From Nodosilinea nodulosa PCC 7104 (GTDB lineage: Bacteria > Cyanobacteriota > Cyanobacteriia > Phormidesmidales > Phormidesmidaceae): DNA of 64,000 bases. The position numbers and the translations under genes were made by a program. The stretch's first letter is position 1; every line of letters starts with the position of its first letter. The notes beneath the pieces are model-generated. The model saw only the letters and a list, made by a program, of their open reading frames with translations, had not been told where the DNA came from and did not search any database. The stretch covers positions 4,875,136 to 4,939,135 of the forward strand of contig NZ_JH976537.1 in NCBI RefSeq assembly GCF_000309385.1, read 5' to 3'. Positions 45,659-54,684 of the stretch are shown piece by piece.

Positions 45659-46831
45659 CTATAGCTCCACCGAACGGCCCTTCGGCGGGAACAGCCCAGC
45701 GGGCCGCACCTGCAAGAAGGCAATAATTAACGCAAAAACCATTACCTTAGCCATGCTGGTCGTGGCAAAAAAGTTGAAGAAGGCGATAACGGGTTGAAAG
45801 AAATCCGTGGGCGGAAACAGCAGCGCCATGGTTCCAGAGCCGAGCAGGTAAGTGGTAATGCCAATCACCAGGGCTGCCACAATGCTGCCCACCAGCTTAC
45901 CGACCCCGCCCACTACCACCACCATGAAGGCATCGACAATGTAGTTAGACCCCAGGTTTGGCCCCACCGAACCCAGCAGCGTAACGGCAAACCCGGCGAT
46001 ACCGGCCAGACCAGACCCCAGGGCAAAGGTAAGGGCATCGACCTGACCGGTGGGAATACCCAAACAGGCGCTCATGCCCCGGTTTTGAGTAACCGAGCGA
46101 ATTCGCAAACCCCAGGCCGTGCCGTTGAGAAACCAGTACACCGCCACCAGACAAAGTATGGTGAGGACGATAATAAACAGCCGCGCGTAGGGAAACTGCA
46201 GCGAGCTGCCCACCGAAACCCCTCCCCGCAGCCAGCTCGGCGGGGTGACATCGACATTGCGCGCGCCAAACCAGGGGCGGATGAACTTGCTGCTGCCCGA
46301 GGACTGCACCAAAAAACCAGCCACCGCCGCGATCGCCGCCGACAATCCCAAAAAGACAGGGTTAGCCCAATGGCTGATGCGGTCCCAGTCGGTGTATCGG
46401 GTCAGAACCCAGCGCCCAATAAAAAACAGAGCCGCAAAAATAAGCAGTCCAATCACCATCGGCCAGCTGACGCTGCGAATGAACTGAATCAAAATCAAGC
46501 TCACCCCCCAGGTTGCCAGCAGGGTTTCCAGGGGTCTGCCGTAGAGATAGCGAATCACCGTTCGCTCCAGCAATAACCCCAGCAGTGCCGATACTAAAAA
46601 CGCTAAGGGCAGAGCCACAAAGATGTAAATTTCGGGGGCAATGCCGCCTATGCTTTTAGCGGCATTTTGCACCACAAAAGTGGTGTATGCCCCAAACATC
46701 ATCAGTTCGCCATGGGCCAGGTTAATGACCCCCATCAAGCCAAATACAATGGCCAACCCCAGAGCCACAATTAACAGCACCGCACCAATGCTAATGCCAT
46801 TAAAAAGGCCGCCAATTAAGCCTTCCAACAC
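45659..46831 (-). CDS. urtB: Urea ABC transporter permease UrtB
   Basis: A 390-residue LivH-like permease. The N-terminal GLFNGISIGAVLLIVALGLAIVFGLMGVINLAHGELMMFGAYT is the classic UrtB start, and RGMSACLGIPTGQVDALTFALGSGLAGIAG is the cytoplasmic loop contacting the ATPases. Start is a GTG. It is separated from urtA by 453 bases containing hairpins, so its expression may be reduced relative to urtA. Confidence 0.95.
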   Translation of the reverse strand: MLEGLIGGLFNGISIGAVLLIVALGLAIVFGLMGVINLAHGELMMFGAYTTFVVQNAAKSIGGIAPEIYIFVALPLAFLVSALLGLLLERTVIRYLYGRPLETLLATWGVSLILIQFIRSVSWPMVIGLLIFAALFFIGRWVLTRYTDWDRISHWANPVFLGLSAAIAAVAGFLVQSSGSSKFIRPWFGARNVDVTPPSWLRGGVSVGSSLQFPYARLFIIVLTILCLVAVYWFLNGTAWGLRIRSVTQNRGMSACLGIPTGQVDALTFALGSGLAGIAGFAVTLLGSVGPNLGSNYIVDAFMVVVVGGVGKLVGSIVAALVIGITTYLLGSGTMALLFPPTDFFQPVIAFFNFFATTSMAKVMVFALIIAFLQVRPAGLFPPKGRSVEL

Positions 46832-47284
46832 AGCGCTTACCGATTTAAGAACAATGTAGAATCTGCAAAAACGTCAATGAACCCCGATCGCTATCGGACT
46901 CAAAAGCCTTTAAAAATAGTAGAGGCAGTCTCGGAGTCAGAAATGTTCATTCTTGACAGTTTTGCCCTGTTTAAAGGTTTGCCAAAGCCATCTTTAAGCC
47001 AGAATAGCTAAACCAAAGCAACCTACTCCTGACGGAGGGTAAGCCAAGTCAAAATAATTATGCCTTCCTCTTTAGGGAACGCTAGATTGCAAAACCAAAG
47101 GGGGTGATCCAACGGTGAGCTTGGGCTTCTTAGCAAGCCATAAAAAACCAGCCGTCAATCAATAAAAAAAGGAATATTTTCTAGGCTTTGAACGGAGCCT
47201 ACCTATAGGGAGCGGGGATACAGCTTGCTGCACCCCCGCCAAACCATCGTTTGACAGTGCCGCGATCGCGGCTACAGCCTCCGC
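46832..47284. other. 453-base urtA-urtB spacer
   Basis: An unusually long intra-operon spacer. The urtA-proximal end contains two hairpins and a T-run on the minus strand (47164-47239). The rest (46840-47160) is A/T-rich with no gene. No GTA-N8-TAC site was found in it. Differential expression of the binding protein and the membrane complex is the likely reason for the structure. Confidence 0.5.
47164..47239 (-). terminator. Hairpins after urtA, likely attenuating terminator
   Basis: On the minus strand, GCGGGGGTGCAGC pairs with GCTGTATCCCCGC (47212-47239; 13 pairs including two G.T). It is followed by TAGGCT-8-AGCCTA and, shortly after, a run of seven T near 47164-47171. It should terminate a part of transcripts after urtA. 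Confidence 0.6.
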
Positions 47285-48592
47285 CTAGATCTTGTACTTC
47301 TCACCCTTGGCAGGGTCAGACCAGTCACAGGCAAAGCCCTTGGTGTCGGGCACAAACTGGTTCCAGGGCTGAGGGGCAACGGTCCCCTCCGATGTCCAGA
47401 TGATGTCAAACATACCGTCGTCTCGGACCTCACCTAGGCGCACCGTCTTAGACAGGTGGTGGTTGGTGTTCACCGTCACGGGGCCCTCAGGTGCCGCTAG
47501 TTCTTGACCGTAGGTCGCTGTCCGTACCGCAGGAATATCAAAGCTGCCAGCTTTTTCCACCGCTTGCTTCCACAGATAGACCATGATATAGGCAGCCTCC
47601 ATGGGGTCGTTGGTGACTCGATCCTCACCAAACTCAGCCTTGAAGTCACTTACCCACTTTTCGTTCTCGGGGCTTTCTACGGTCATGAAGTAGTTCCAGG
47701 CGGCCAGGTGCCCTTTGAGGAACTCGCTACCGATCTGGCGCACTTCCTCTTCAGCAATGCTCACCGACATAACCGGGTACTGGTCTGGCCCCATGCCAGC
47801 GCCCTGGAGCTGCTTAAAGAAGGCCACGTTGCTGTCGCCGTTGAGGCTGTTAAAGATGACCCCCCCGCTCGGCAGGGCCGCCTTGATTTTGGTAATGATG
47901 GGAGTTACCTCGGTGTTACCCAGGGGCAGGTAGTCTTCACCGACGGTGTTGCCGCCCTTAGCCTTGAGCTGTTCTTTGATGATGGTGTTGGCGGTGCGGG
48001 GGAACACGTAGTCAGAGCCAACCAGGAAGAAGTCTTTGCTCTTGTTCTCAAGCAACCAGTCTACGGCAGGCTCGATCTGCTGGTTGGGGGTTGCCCCGCT
48101 GTAAAACACATTCTTAGAGCACTCTTGGCCTTCGTACTGCAAGGGATACCACAGCATGTGGTCTTTGGACTCGAACACCGGCAGTACAGCCTTGCGGCTA
48201 GCCGAAGTCCAGCAGCCAAATACCACCGACACCTTGTCTTGGTCGATTAGCTTCTCGGCTTTCTCGGCAAAGGTGGGCCAGTCAGAGGCGCCGTCTTCTA
48301 CAACGGCCTCAATTTGCTTGCCCAGCACCCCACCAGCCGCATTGATTTCTTTAATGGCCAGCTGCTCAGCGTCTACCACAGTAGTTTCACTGATGGCCAT
48401 GGTGCCGCTGAGGGAGTGCAAAATGCCGACTTTGACGGTCTCCCCATCGCCAGATGCTGTGGTGGTGTCGTCGCCAGCAGACCCGCTATCGGAGGTCGTG
48501 CTGCTGCCACCGCAGGCCTTTAGCAGCATTGATGTGCCCAGGGTTGCAGACCCGTATACCAAAAACTTACGCCGATTAAATCGAGTTACCAT
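47285..48592 (-). CDS. urtA: Urea ABC transporter substrate-binding lipoprotein UrtA
   Basis: A 435-residue periplasmic binding protein. The N-terminus FNRRKFLVYGSATLGTSMLLKACGG combines a twin-Arg-like RRKF motif with a lipobox ending at Cys27, and is followed by a Ser/Thr/Gly linker. The core VGILHSLSGTMAISETTVVDAE, FGCWTSASRKAVLPVFE and LWYPLQYEGQECSKNVFY is diagnostic for UrtA. It is first in the operon and behind an NtcA-type promoter. The long hairpin-bearing spacer to urtB fits the usual excess of the binding protein. Confidence 0.96.
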   Translation of the reverse strand: MVTRFNRRKFLVYGSATLGTSMLLKACGGSSTTSDSGSAGDDTTTASGDGETVKVGILHSLSGTMAISETTVVDAEQLAIKEINAAGGVLGKQIEAVVEDGASDWPTFAEKAEKLIDQDKVSVVFGCWTSASRKAVLPVFESKDHMLWYPLQYEGQECSKNVFYSGATPNQQIEPAVDWLLENKSKDFFLVGSDYVFPRTANTIIKEQLKAKGGNTVGEDYLPLGNTEVTPIITKIKAALPSGGVIFNSLNGDSNVAFFKQLQGAGMGPDQYPVMSVSIAEEEVRQIGSEFLKGHLAAWNYFMTVESPENEKWVSDFKAEFGEDRVTNDPMEAAYIMVYLWKQAVEKAGSFDIPAVRTATYGQELAAPEGPVTVNTNHHLSKTVRLGEVRDDGMFDIIWTSEGTVAPQPWNQFVPDTKGFACDWSDPAKGEKYKI

Positions 48593-48666
48593 TCAACCTC
48601 GCTCCTGACTCATTGATAAAATGAAATATTGGCTTAACCGAGAATTCACGTAGACCGTCAGAGTGG

Positions 48667-48708
48667 ATATTAGGGTTAGTGATTCGCAGCAAGTGTAGCG
48701 TGAGATAC
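48667..48708 (-). promoter_or_regulatory. NtcA-activated promoter of urtABCDE
   Basis: Read on the minus strand: GTA-N8-TAC (48708 to 48695, GTATCTCACGCTAC), 22 bases, then TAATAT as -10 (48672-48667). This is the canonical class II NtcA promoter spacing. The -10 is 75 bases before the urtA ATG, giving a leader of about 65-70 bases. urt genes are known NtcA targets in other cyanobacteria. Confidence 0.88.
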
Positions 48709-48716
48709 AAAATCTC

Positions 48717-48740
48717 TAAACTTTGCTGTAACAAAGTTTA
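48717..48740. promoter_or_regulatory. Inverted repeat upstream of the NtcA site
   Basis: Perfect 9-bp arms TAAACTTTG (48717-48725) and CAAAGTTTA (48732-48740) with a 6-base loop, nine bases upstream of the NtcA box. It may be a second regulator's operator or a terminator for the MOSC gene, though no T-run follows. Confidence 0.45.
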
Positions 48741-48832
48741 GGGAAGCTGGGGCCGGGGCGAAACACCCGGCTCGGGGGCCAGCGCCGAGGCGGCATCGCT
48801 TTGCCGACCCAGGGCCGATTGCCCTCTCAGAA

Positions 48833-49660
48833 TTAGGCCGATTCTACCCAGATAGGGTCATTGCAGCGGATGCGGCCTGGTCGTAAAGCCGTGGCTCGAA
48901 TGCCTGCAATAACGCGGTTGTGCTTCGCTGTGGTGCGTAGAATGCCGAGATCGGCGGGCAGCTCAGACTGGGGCAGGGTCGTCATCACACAGCGGGGACA
49001 GCCGGTGAATACCCTGAGCTGAGCTGCCTCCCCAATCTGTAGGGTCTGATTTACCCAGCCCTCGTCGATGAACCCCCCGGCGCTCCCTTCGGCGGGCTGA
49101 ATTACGATGTTGGGGCGAAATCGGCGCGCATCGAAATTGTTGGTGGGGCTGAGGGCCGCCAGCTGGGCCAGGGTCGCCGTTGAGATGGCATGGACATGGC
49201 AGGCATCAAAGAAGGTGCCCTCCGGCATGACAATGTGCGTCACGGTGTCCTGGTAGGTGGTGCCTGCGACCTCCGGCCAGTAGTGTTCAATGCTCGCGCC
49301 CTCCCTGGCGGAGGATATGAGCTGCACAGGGCGCCCCAGGGCATTGGAGAGCAGCTCATTTAGAGCGGGACTGAGGCTGCTGGTGCGGCGTCCGTCTGGG
49401 AGGGTAATTTCAACGGTGGAAGGGCCGGTTTTGGGTGAGGATTCGGCCACTAGGCTGGCTTGAAAATTCAGCAGCCTGGCCCACTTTTTGGGATTTTTAG
49501 CGCTGGCTACCCTCTGATGCTGCTCATCCCAAAGGGCATAGGCGCGATCGCCCCAAAACCCTCGATCGGTCAGCTCCAGCTCTGGGACACTCTCCCCCAG
49601 CATCGATTTGACGGGGTAGCGCCACAGGGCTTTTACGGTACCAATCAACGTTCTAGGCAT
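48833..49660 (-). CDS. MOSC domain protein (MOSC_N plus MOSC)
   Basis: A 275-residue protein. MOSC_N beta-barrel: VKALWRYPVKSMLGESVPELEL and GFWGDRAYALWD. The MOSC domain contains FRPNIVIQP and the conserved cysteine in VFTGCPRCVMTTL. Such proteins bind a molybdenum cofactor or transfer sulfur (YcbX, mARC-like). The pairing with ureG in one direction may be fortuitous. The ATG at 49660 is preferred; seven residues more would be added by 49681. Confidence 0.85.
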   Translation of the reverse strand: MPRTLIGTVKALWRYPVKSMLGESVPELELTDRGFWGDRAYALWDEQHQRVASAKNPKKWARLLNFQASLVAESSPKTGPSTVEITLPDGRRTSSLSPALNELLSNALGRPVQLISSAREGASIEHYWPEVAGTTYQDTVTHIVMPEGTFFDACHVHAISTATLAQLAALSPTNNFDARRFRPNIVIQPAEGSAGGFIDEGWVNQTLQIGEAAQLRVFTGCPRCVMTTLPQSELPADLGILRTTAKHNRVIAGIRATALRPGRIRCNDPIWVESA

Positions 49661-49716
49661 GATCTTGACCCTAGCAAGCAATCGGCGTAGCGATGGAGAA
49701 TTGATCCCGCTATATC

Positions 49717-50343
49717 CTACAGAACGGGCACAGCGGCAGGCCCTAGCGCTGCATGGTGCTGAATAAAGTCAACGATGGCGGCCAGGCCAGCTTTTGTTTT
49801 GAGATTGGTGAAGCCAAAGGGGCGATCGCCCCGCATTTTACGAGCATCTCGCTCCATCACCTCCAGGCTGGCCCCCACCAGCGGGGCCAGGTCAGTTTTG
49901 TTGATCACCAAAAAGTCAGATTTGGTGATCCCCGGCCCGCCCTTGCGGGGGATTTTGTCTCCGGCGGCCACGTCGATAACGTAGAGAGTCAGGTCCACCA
50001 GTTCTGGGCTAAAGGTGCTGGCCAGGTTGTCGCCGCCGCTCTCCACAAACACTAGATCGAGCGGGTGAAAACGGGCCTCCAGGTCTTCGATCGCCACCAG
50101 GTTCATCGACGCGTCTTCGCGAATGGCGGTGTGGGGGCAGCCGCCGGTCTCGACCCCGACAATGCGATCGGGGCTGAGCGCCTGACTGCGCACCAAAAAC
50201 TGGGCGTCCTCCTGGGTGTAGATGTCGTTGGTGACGACCGCGATCGAGTAGCGATCGCGCAACGCCTTACACAGGCTATCCACCAGGGCCGTCTTGCCCG
50301 AGCCCACCGGACCTGCCACCCCAACGCGAAAAGGAGTCGTCAT
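49717..50343 (-). CDS. ureG: Urease accessory GTPase UreG
   Basis: A 208-residue SIMIBI GTPase that delivers nickel to urease with UreD/F/H. P-loop [11 protein letters not shown] at 11-21, [15 protein letters not shown] with the Cys-Pro-His nickel/zinc site, VFVESGGDN, and [11 protein letters not shown] as the guanine-specificity motif are all present. No UreA-F genes are in the window. It is 1.1 kb upstream of the NtcA promoter of urtABCDE in the same orientation, a plausible functional link (urea uptake with urease maturation). ATG at 50343 chosen. Confidence 0.95.
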   Translation of the reverse strand: MTTPFRVGVAGPVGSGKTALVDSLCKALRDRYSIAVVTNDIYTQEDAQFLVRSQALSPDRIVGVETGGCPHTAIREDASMNLVAIEDLEARFHPLDLVFVESGGDNLASTFSPELVDLTLYVIDVAAGDKIPRKGGPGITKSDFLVINKTDLAPLVGASLEVMERDARKMRGDRPFGFTNLKTKAGLAAIVDFIQHHAALGPAAVPVL

Positions 50344-50387
50344 GATCGCTAAATTCAATTTTTAGGATGCTTTGTATCTTACACCCC

Positions 50388-50975
50388 TTACCCTCGTAGC
50401 CCCTGTCGGAAAGTCCTGGCAGCATCTAATCGAGATGTCTCAGCCATCAGCACGCAGCGCGCGAGGAGGTCGATATCGAGGCAAGACAATTCAGGAATCT
50501 GGCTGTGGTTAACCTGGTGATATTCCCCTTGACTGAGGTGATAGAGGCTCAGCAGTCCGTCTTCCCAAAACCAAACTTCTGGCACCCGTAGTATCTGATA
50601 CCGCCTTAGCTTAGCCGTAGTGCCACTGGTGAACGTCACCTCAATCGAGAGATCGGGGATCGCTTTGGGGCCGCCCATGCAGTAGGACTCGTCAGCCTGG
50701 GCAGAGGCCTCCCCCTCCCGTTCCTGATCCATTGACCCAGTAGGGTAAAACTCTATGCCCTGCTCGACGAAGAAAATCTCTAGCAAAAACGCGATCACCG
50801 ACTTAAAAAATTCGTGCTCGCGTCCTGGCATGAGAACTTCAACCGTACCGTCGCAGTAAAACAGCCGCACCCCTGGGCAGTCTTCTAGCCCCTTCTGGAT
50901 CAGCTTGAACTGTGCCCAGCTGCGATCGGAGTACGTCACTCGCTGGTCAGTGCTGGGGCTGAGAGCTTGTGGCAT
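50388..50975 (-). CDS. Uma2-family (DUF820) putative endonuclease
   Basis: A 195-residue protein of the Uma2 family, abundant in cyanobacteria, with a PD-(D/E)XK nuclease-like fold. The core is AIPDLSIEVTFTSGTTAKLRRY followed by VPEVWFWED, giving Asp, Glu and Lys in the expected order. The C-terminus is helical. Function is unknown. It is immediately upstream of ureG on the same strand. Confidence 0.88.
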   Translation of the reverse strand: MPQALSPSTDQRVTYSDRSWAQFKLIQKGLEDCPGVRLFYCDGTVEVLMPGREHEFFKSVIAFLLEIFFVEQGIEFYPTGSMDQEREGEASAQADESYCMGGPKAIPDLSIEVTFTSGTTAKLRRYQILRVPEVWFWEDGLLSLYHLSQGEYHQVNHSQIPELSCLDIDLLARCVLMAETSRLDAARTFRQGLRG

Positions 50976-51199
50976 GGTGGATAACCTGTCTATCCTTTAA
51001 TCCTACTGCACACAAAAGTTCCCAGAATATACCAAGAACCTGGGGAGTTGGGCTGACCCAGGCCAGCAACCCGGATTCTTTTGCGGTGGCTGTTTACTCT
51101 AGCCAAACCAAGCTTAGAAATAGAGTCTTCCCACAGGCAAAACCCCACTTCTAGGCTTGGTTGAGGTTTATGAGTCCAGAAACCGAGCTGTTTGAGACC

Positions 51200-52492
51200 C
51201 TAGCTGTACTTCTCGTTGGAGGCGGTCTCCAGGTCAAACAGCACTTGGAGGGTTTGCATCGCCCGCTTGCGGGCTTCGATATCGCGCTGGGCGCGCAGCT
51301 GCACCATGGGGTCGTGGAGAATTTTGTTGACGATGCCACGGGTGAGGGCTTCGATGACCTCCTGGTGCTTTTCGGCAAACTCGCTGCCCAGGCGCGAAAG
51401 GGCCTTCTCTAGCTCCTGCTCGCGGATAGTCTCAACCTTGCTGCGCAGGCTGCTGATGGTGCTGACGGTATCCAGGGAGCGCCACCAGTCCATAAAGCTT
51501 TCTACCTCCTGGTCGAGCAAAGCCTGGGCCTCCATGGCCATGCGGCGGCGGCTGGCCTGGTTCTGGGCCACTACGGCCTTGAGGTCGTCCACGTTAAAGG
51601 CGTAAACGTTATCCAGTTCATTGGCGTTGGTGTGCACATTCAGGGGCACCGCGATGTCAAACAGCATCAGGGAACGGCTGGAATCCACCAGCGCCACCAG
51701 GTTTTCGCGGTGGAGCAGCGGCTCGGTGGCGGAGGTGCAGGTGAACACCACATCTGAGACCTGCACCGTTTCCAGCATGGTGTCGAGGGTGCCGGTGCGA
51801 ATGTCGGCGTCGGGGAACTGCTTGGCCAGCTCGTTGGCCCGATCGACGGTGCGGTTGAGGATGGTGATGGTGCAGGAGTCTTTAGAGACCAGGTGCTGCA
51901 CCAGCAGACGGGCCATTTTGCCTGCGCCCAGAATGCTCACGTGGCAGCTATTTAGGTGGGGCACCTTCATGCGGGCCAGCTCCACCGCGGCGGAGCTGAT
52001 CGAAACCGCTCCGGTGCCAATGCTGGTTTCGCTGCGCACCCGTTTACCGGCGGTGAGCGACTGCTTGAGCAGGCGATCGAGCACCCGGCCAATGCTCTTG
52101 TGCTGCTGGGCCAGCTGGTGGGCGTGTTTGACCTGGGCCAGAATTTGGCCTTCCCCCAGCACCAGGCTGTCGAGGCCTGCGGCAACGCGCATGAGGTGGG
52201 TAATGGCGTCCTGGTGCAGCAGAATAAACAGGTGCTGACGCAGCTCGTGCAGGGGCAGGCCGCTGTGCTCAGAGAGAAACTGAGTCACTTCTCGAATGCC
52301 CTGCTCGGTGGCCTCGGTGACGATGTGGATTTCGAGGCGGTTACAGGTGCTGAGAATGGAGACTTCATCGATGTGGGGACAATGGGTGAGATGGGCGATC
52401 GCGTCTCCTGTCTGAGCCGTCGGAATGCTAAGTTTTTCGCGAATTTGCACCGGGGCAGTTCTATGGCTCAGGCCAATTACGGCGATATTCAT
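51200..52492 (-). CDS. hemA: Glutamyl-tRNA reductase
   Basis: A 430-residue NADPH-dependent enzyme for the first committed step of tetrapyrrole (haem and chlorophyll) synthesis. [16 protein letters not shown] (7-22), the catalytic Cys50 in [26 protein letters not shown], the NADPH motif [15 protein letters not shown] and the C-terminal dimerisation helices are all present. Normal length. An IS element has inserted 187 bases upstream of its start, which may have displaced distal promoter elements. Confidence 0.97.
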   Translation of the reverse strand: MNIAVIGLSHRTAPVQIREKLSIPTAQTGDAIAHLTHCPHIDEVSILSTCNRLEIHIVTEATEQGIREVTQFLSEHSGLPLHELRQHLFILLHQDAITHLMRVAAGLDSLVLGEGQILAQVKHAHQLAQQHKSIGRVLDRLLKQSLTAGKRVRSETSIGTGAVSISSAAVELARMKVPHLNSCHVSILGAGKMARLLVQHLVSKDSCTITILNRTVDRANELAKQFPDADIRTGTLDTMLETVQVSDVVFTCTSATEPLLHRENLVALVDSSRSLMLFDIAVPLNVHTNANELDNVYAFNVDDLKAVVAQNQASRRRMAMEAQALLDQEVESFMDWWRSLDTVSTISSLRSKVETIREQELEKALSRLGSEFAEKHQEVIEALTRGIVNKILHDPMVQLRAQRDIEARKRAMQTLQVLFDLETASNEKYS

Positions 52493-52679
52493 TCTTCCTC
52501 CACGCGTTTATAGTCACCTAATTTAGGGTGTCGGCATCCCCCCTCGCTAGCACCATGGGGTTGCTAGGGTGAGCCAGGGCCAAGGGTTACACCGTACACA
52601 ATTGCCAATATGTTTGAACTTAGAGATAAATAGGGTCCGACTCAAGGAAACTCAACAAAAGTCCATCAAAAACTGTGAA

Positions 52680-54473
52680 CTCACGGTTCGCTCATTTTTA
52701 AATGAGGTCAGCCAATTGGGATAGGTTAGGGCTATGGATACCCCCCTAACCGTTATCACCGAACGGGTTGACGATATTCCCCTGTTGCTGGCCCAACTGC
52801 AGCGGATGGACGTGCAACCCCTGCTCGACGACTACTTTCCGACCCATGGGAACTGGCAGGGGCTCAGCTTAGGCCATGTGGTGATAGTTTGGCTGAGCCA
52901 CATTTTGTCCCAAGCGGATCACCGGTTAAACCCCGTGCAGGCCTGGGTAGAGCGACATCAGGAAACCTTGCAACAGGGCTTGCAGCAACCGGTTCGCGCC
53001 CTTGACCTGAGTGACGACCGCCTAGAAAGCGTGTTGCGATATCTCAGTGATGATGCCCAATGGGCGTTGTTTGAACCGGCGTTGAATCAGCGTCAGATTC
53101 AGGTGTATGACCTGCACCCCAAACGGCTGCGTCTGGATAGTACCAGCGTCAGCGGGGATTGGACGGTCAATGAGTCAGGGCTGTTCCAATATGGCCATAG
53201 CAAAGACCATCGCCCCGACCTGCCCCAACTGAAGCTGATGCTGGCGACGCTAGATCCGCTGGGGCTACCGATAGCGACCGAGATTGTCTCCGGGCAGCGC
53301 GCCGACGACCCGCTCTACATTCCGGCCATCGGGCAGGTGCGTCAGACCCTCAGTCAGTCTGGGTTGCTCTACGTGGGTGACAGCAAGATGGCCAGTCTAG
53401 CGACCCGTTGCTTTCTCCAGGCCACAGGCGATTACTATCTCTGTCCGCTCGGTGGGACTCAACTCAAGGCGGAGGCGATGCAGGCCTACCTAGACCCAGT
53501 GGAGCAAGGGGCCGTTGAGTTGCAGGAGATTCACTACGACTATGCCGACGGTCACACCGCGCTGATTGCCCGAGGCTATGAGCAGACCCAGACCCGCACA
53601 GGAGAATGGGACGGACACACCTGGACGTGGTCAGAGCGGCAATTGGTCGTGTACTCCTTGGCTTATGCTCAATCCGCCCAGCAGGCCTTCCAAGCTCGAC
53701 TTGAGCACGCCCAGACGGCCTTAGCGGCGCTCAACCAATCGGGGCGCGGCCAGAAAGCCTTTCCCGATGAGGTCGCCTTAGCGCAAGCCGCCGAGGCGAT
53801 TCTCACCCGCTACCGGGTCAAGGCCTACGTTCAACTCACCTACTCACAACAGGTGGAGCAACACGCTGTGCGTCGCTACCGGGACCGCCCGGCTCGGATG
53901 GTGGAGCACCGTCGATTCCAGGTGAATGGCACCCTAGAAACTGAGGCCATCAACCAGCAGATGCAAACCTTGGGCTGGCGGGTCTATGTCACCAATCATC
54001 CCGCAGCGGCATTATCGTTGCCTCAAGCCGTGACGGTCTACCGCCAAGAATATCTGGTGGAGCACAGCTTTAGCCGACTCAAAGGGCATCCCCTCTCCCT
54101 CTCCCCGATGTACTTACAGCGTGAAGACCATATCAAGGGATTAATTCGCTTACTCTCGATGGGGTTGCGGCTGTTAACGCTGGTGGAGTTTCAGATGCGT
54201 CAAGCCTTAGCTGGTCACCAAGAAACCCTCTCAGGGCTATATATCGGTAATCCCAAGCGGGCGACGGCACGTCCGACAGCCGAATTACTGTTGGCCAGTT
54301 TTCGCGACATTACTCTAGTCATGGTGAATGCACGAGGGCAGACCTATGCCCATCTGACGGAGCTGACGCCTTTACAGCAGCAGATCTTAAAGGCTCTCAA
54401 CTTCCCGGTAAGTATTTACACCCTGCTGGGGCCCGTATCTGACGAACCACCTTAGAAATGAGCGAACCGGGAG
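52680..54473 (+). mobile_element. Complete IS1634-like insertion sequence (IS4 supergroup)
   Basis: A 1794-bp element. Left and right terminal inverted repeats are 22 bp (52680-52701 and 54452-54473): CTC(A/C)CGGTTCGCTCATTT, then (T/C)TAA, with two mismatches. The flanking hexamer TGTGAA occurs at 52674-52679 and again at 54474-54479, a clean 6-bp target duplication. The single transposase gene fills it and its TAG stop lies within the right repeat. Intact termini, duplication and reading frame indicate a recent insertion and possibly an active element. Confidence 0.93.
52734..54455 (+). CDS. IS1634-type transposase (DDE)
   Basis: A 573-residue transposase of the IS4 supergroup. The N-terminal part (PLLDDYFPTHGNWQGLSLGHV) is the DUF4277-like domain common in cyanobacterial IS1634 elements. 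Acidic catalytic candidates are the Asp in RLRLDSTSVSG (about 133), the Asp in LLYVGDSKMASL (about 221) and the Glu in EYLVEHSFSRLKG (about 447). The gene is full length and its stop codon falls inside the right terminal repeat. Confidence 0.9.
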   Translation: MDTPLTVITERVDDIPLLLAQLQRMDVQPLLDDYFPTHGNWQGLSLGHVVIVWLSHILSQADHRLNPVQAWVERHQETLQQGLQQPVRALDLSDDRLESVLRYLSDDAQWALFEPALNQRQIQVYDLHPKRLRLDSTSVSGDWTVNESGLFQYGHSKDHRPDLPQLKLMLATLDPLGLPIATEIVSGQRADDPLYIPAIGQVRQTLSQSGLLYVGDSKMASLATRCFLQATGDYYLCPLGGTQLKAEAMQAYLDPVEQGAVELQEIHYDYADGHTALIARGYEQTQTRTGEWDGHTWTWSERQLVVYSLAYAQSAQQAFQARLEHAQTALAALNQSGRGQKAFPDEVALAQAAEAILTRYRVKAYVQLTYSQQVEQHAVRRYRDRPARMVEHRRFQVNGTLETEAINQQMQTLGWRVYVTNHPAAALSLPQAVTVYRQEYLVEHSFSRLKGHPLSLSPMYLQREDHIKGLIRLLSMGLRLLTLVEFQMRQALAGHQETLSGLYIGNPKRATARPTAELLLASFRDITLVMVNARGQTYAHLTELTPLQQQILKALNFPVSIYTLLGPVSDEPP

Positions 54474-54486
54474 TGTGAACATGGCC

Positions 54487-54518
54487 AAAAAAAAGAGATG
54501 CGAGGATCCCGCATCTCT
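54487..54518 (-). terminator. Rho-independent terminator of glpX
   Basis: On the minus strand AGAGATGCG pairs with CGCATCTCT (9-bp perfect stem, 7-base loop) and is followed by eight T. It lies 167 bases beyond the glpX stop and only eight bases past the IS target duplication. Confidence 0.9.
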
Positions 54519-54684
54519 AGGTTAACGAATTAAACCCCCTCAACTGAGGGGGGGGTCGAGTCCGTGAGTCACGACTTGGGCTGACTCATCTCCCCAGATC
54601 TATACGGCCTGAGACTGTCTTTTCACTCCCCCTATTAGAGGGCCAGGGGGAGCAGCTCAGACAACCCAGGGCAATTGGACCTGT

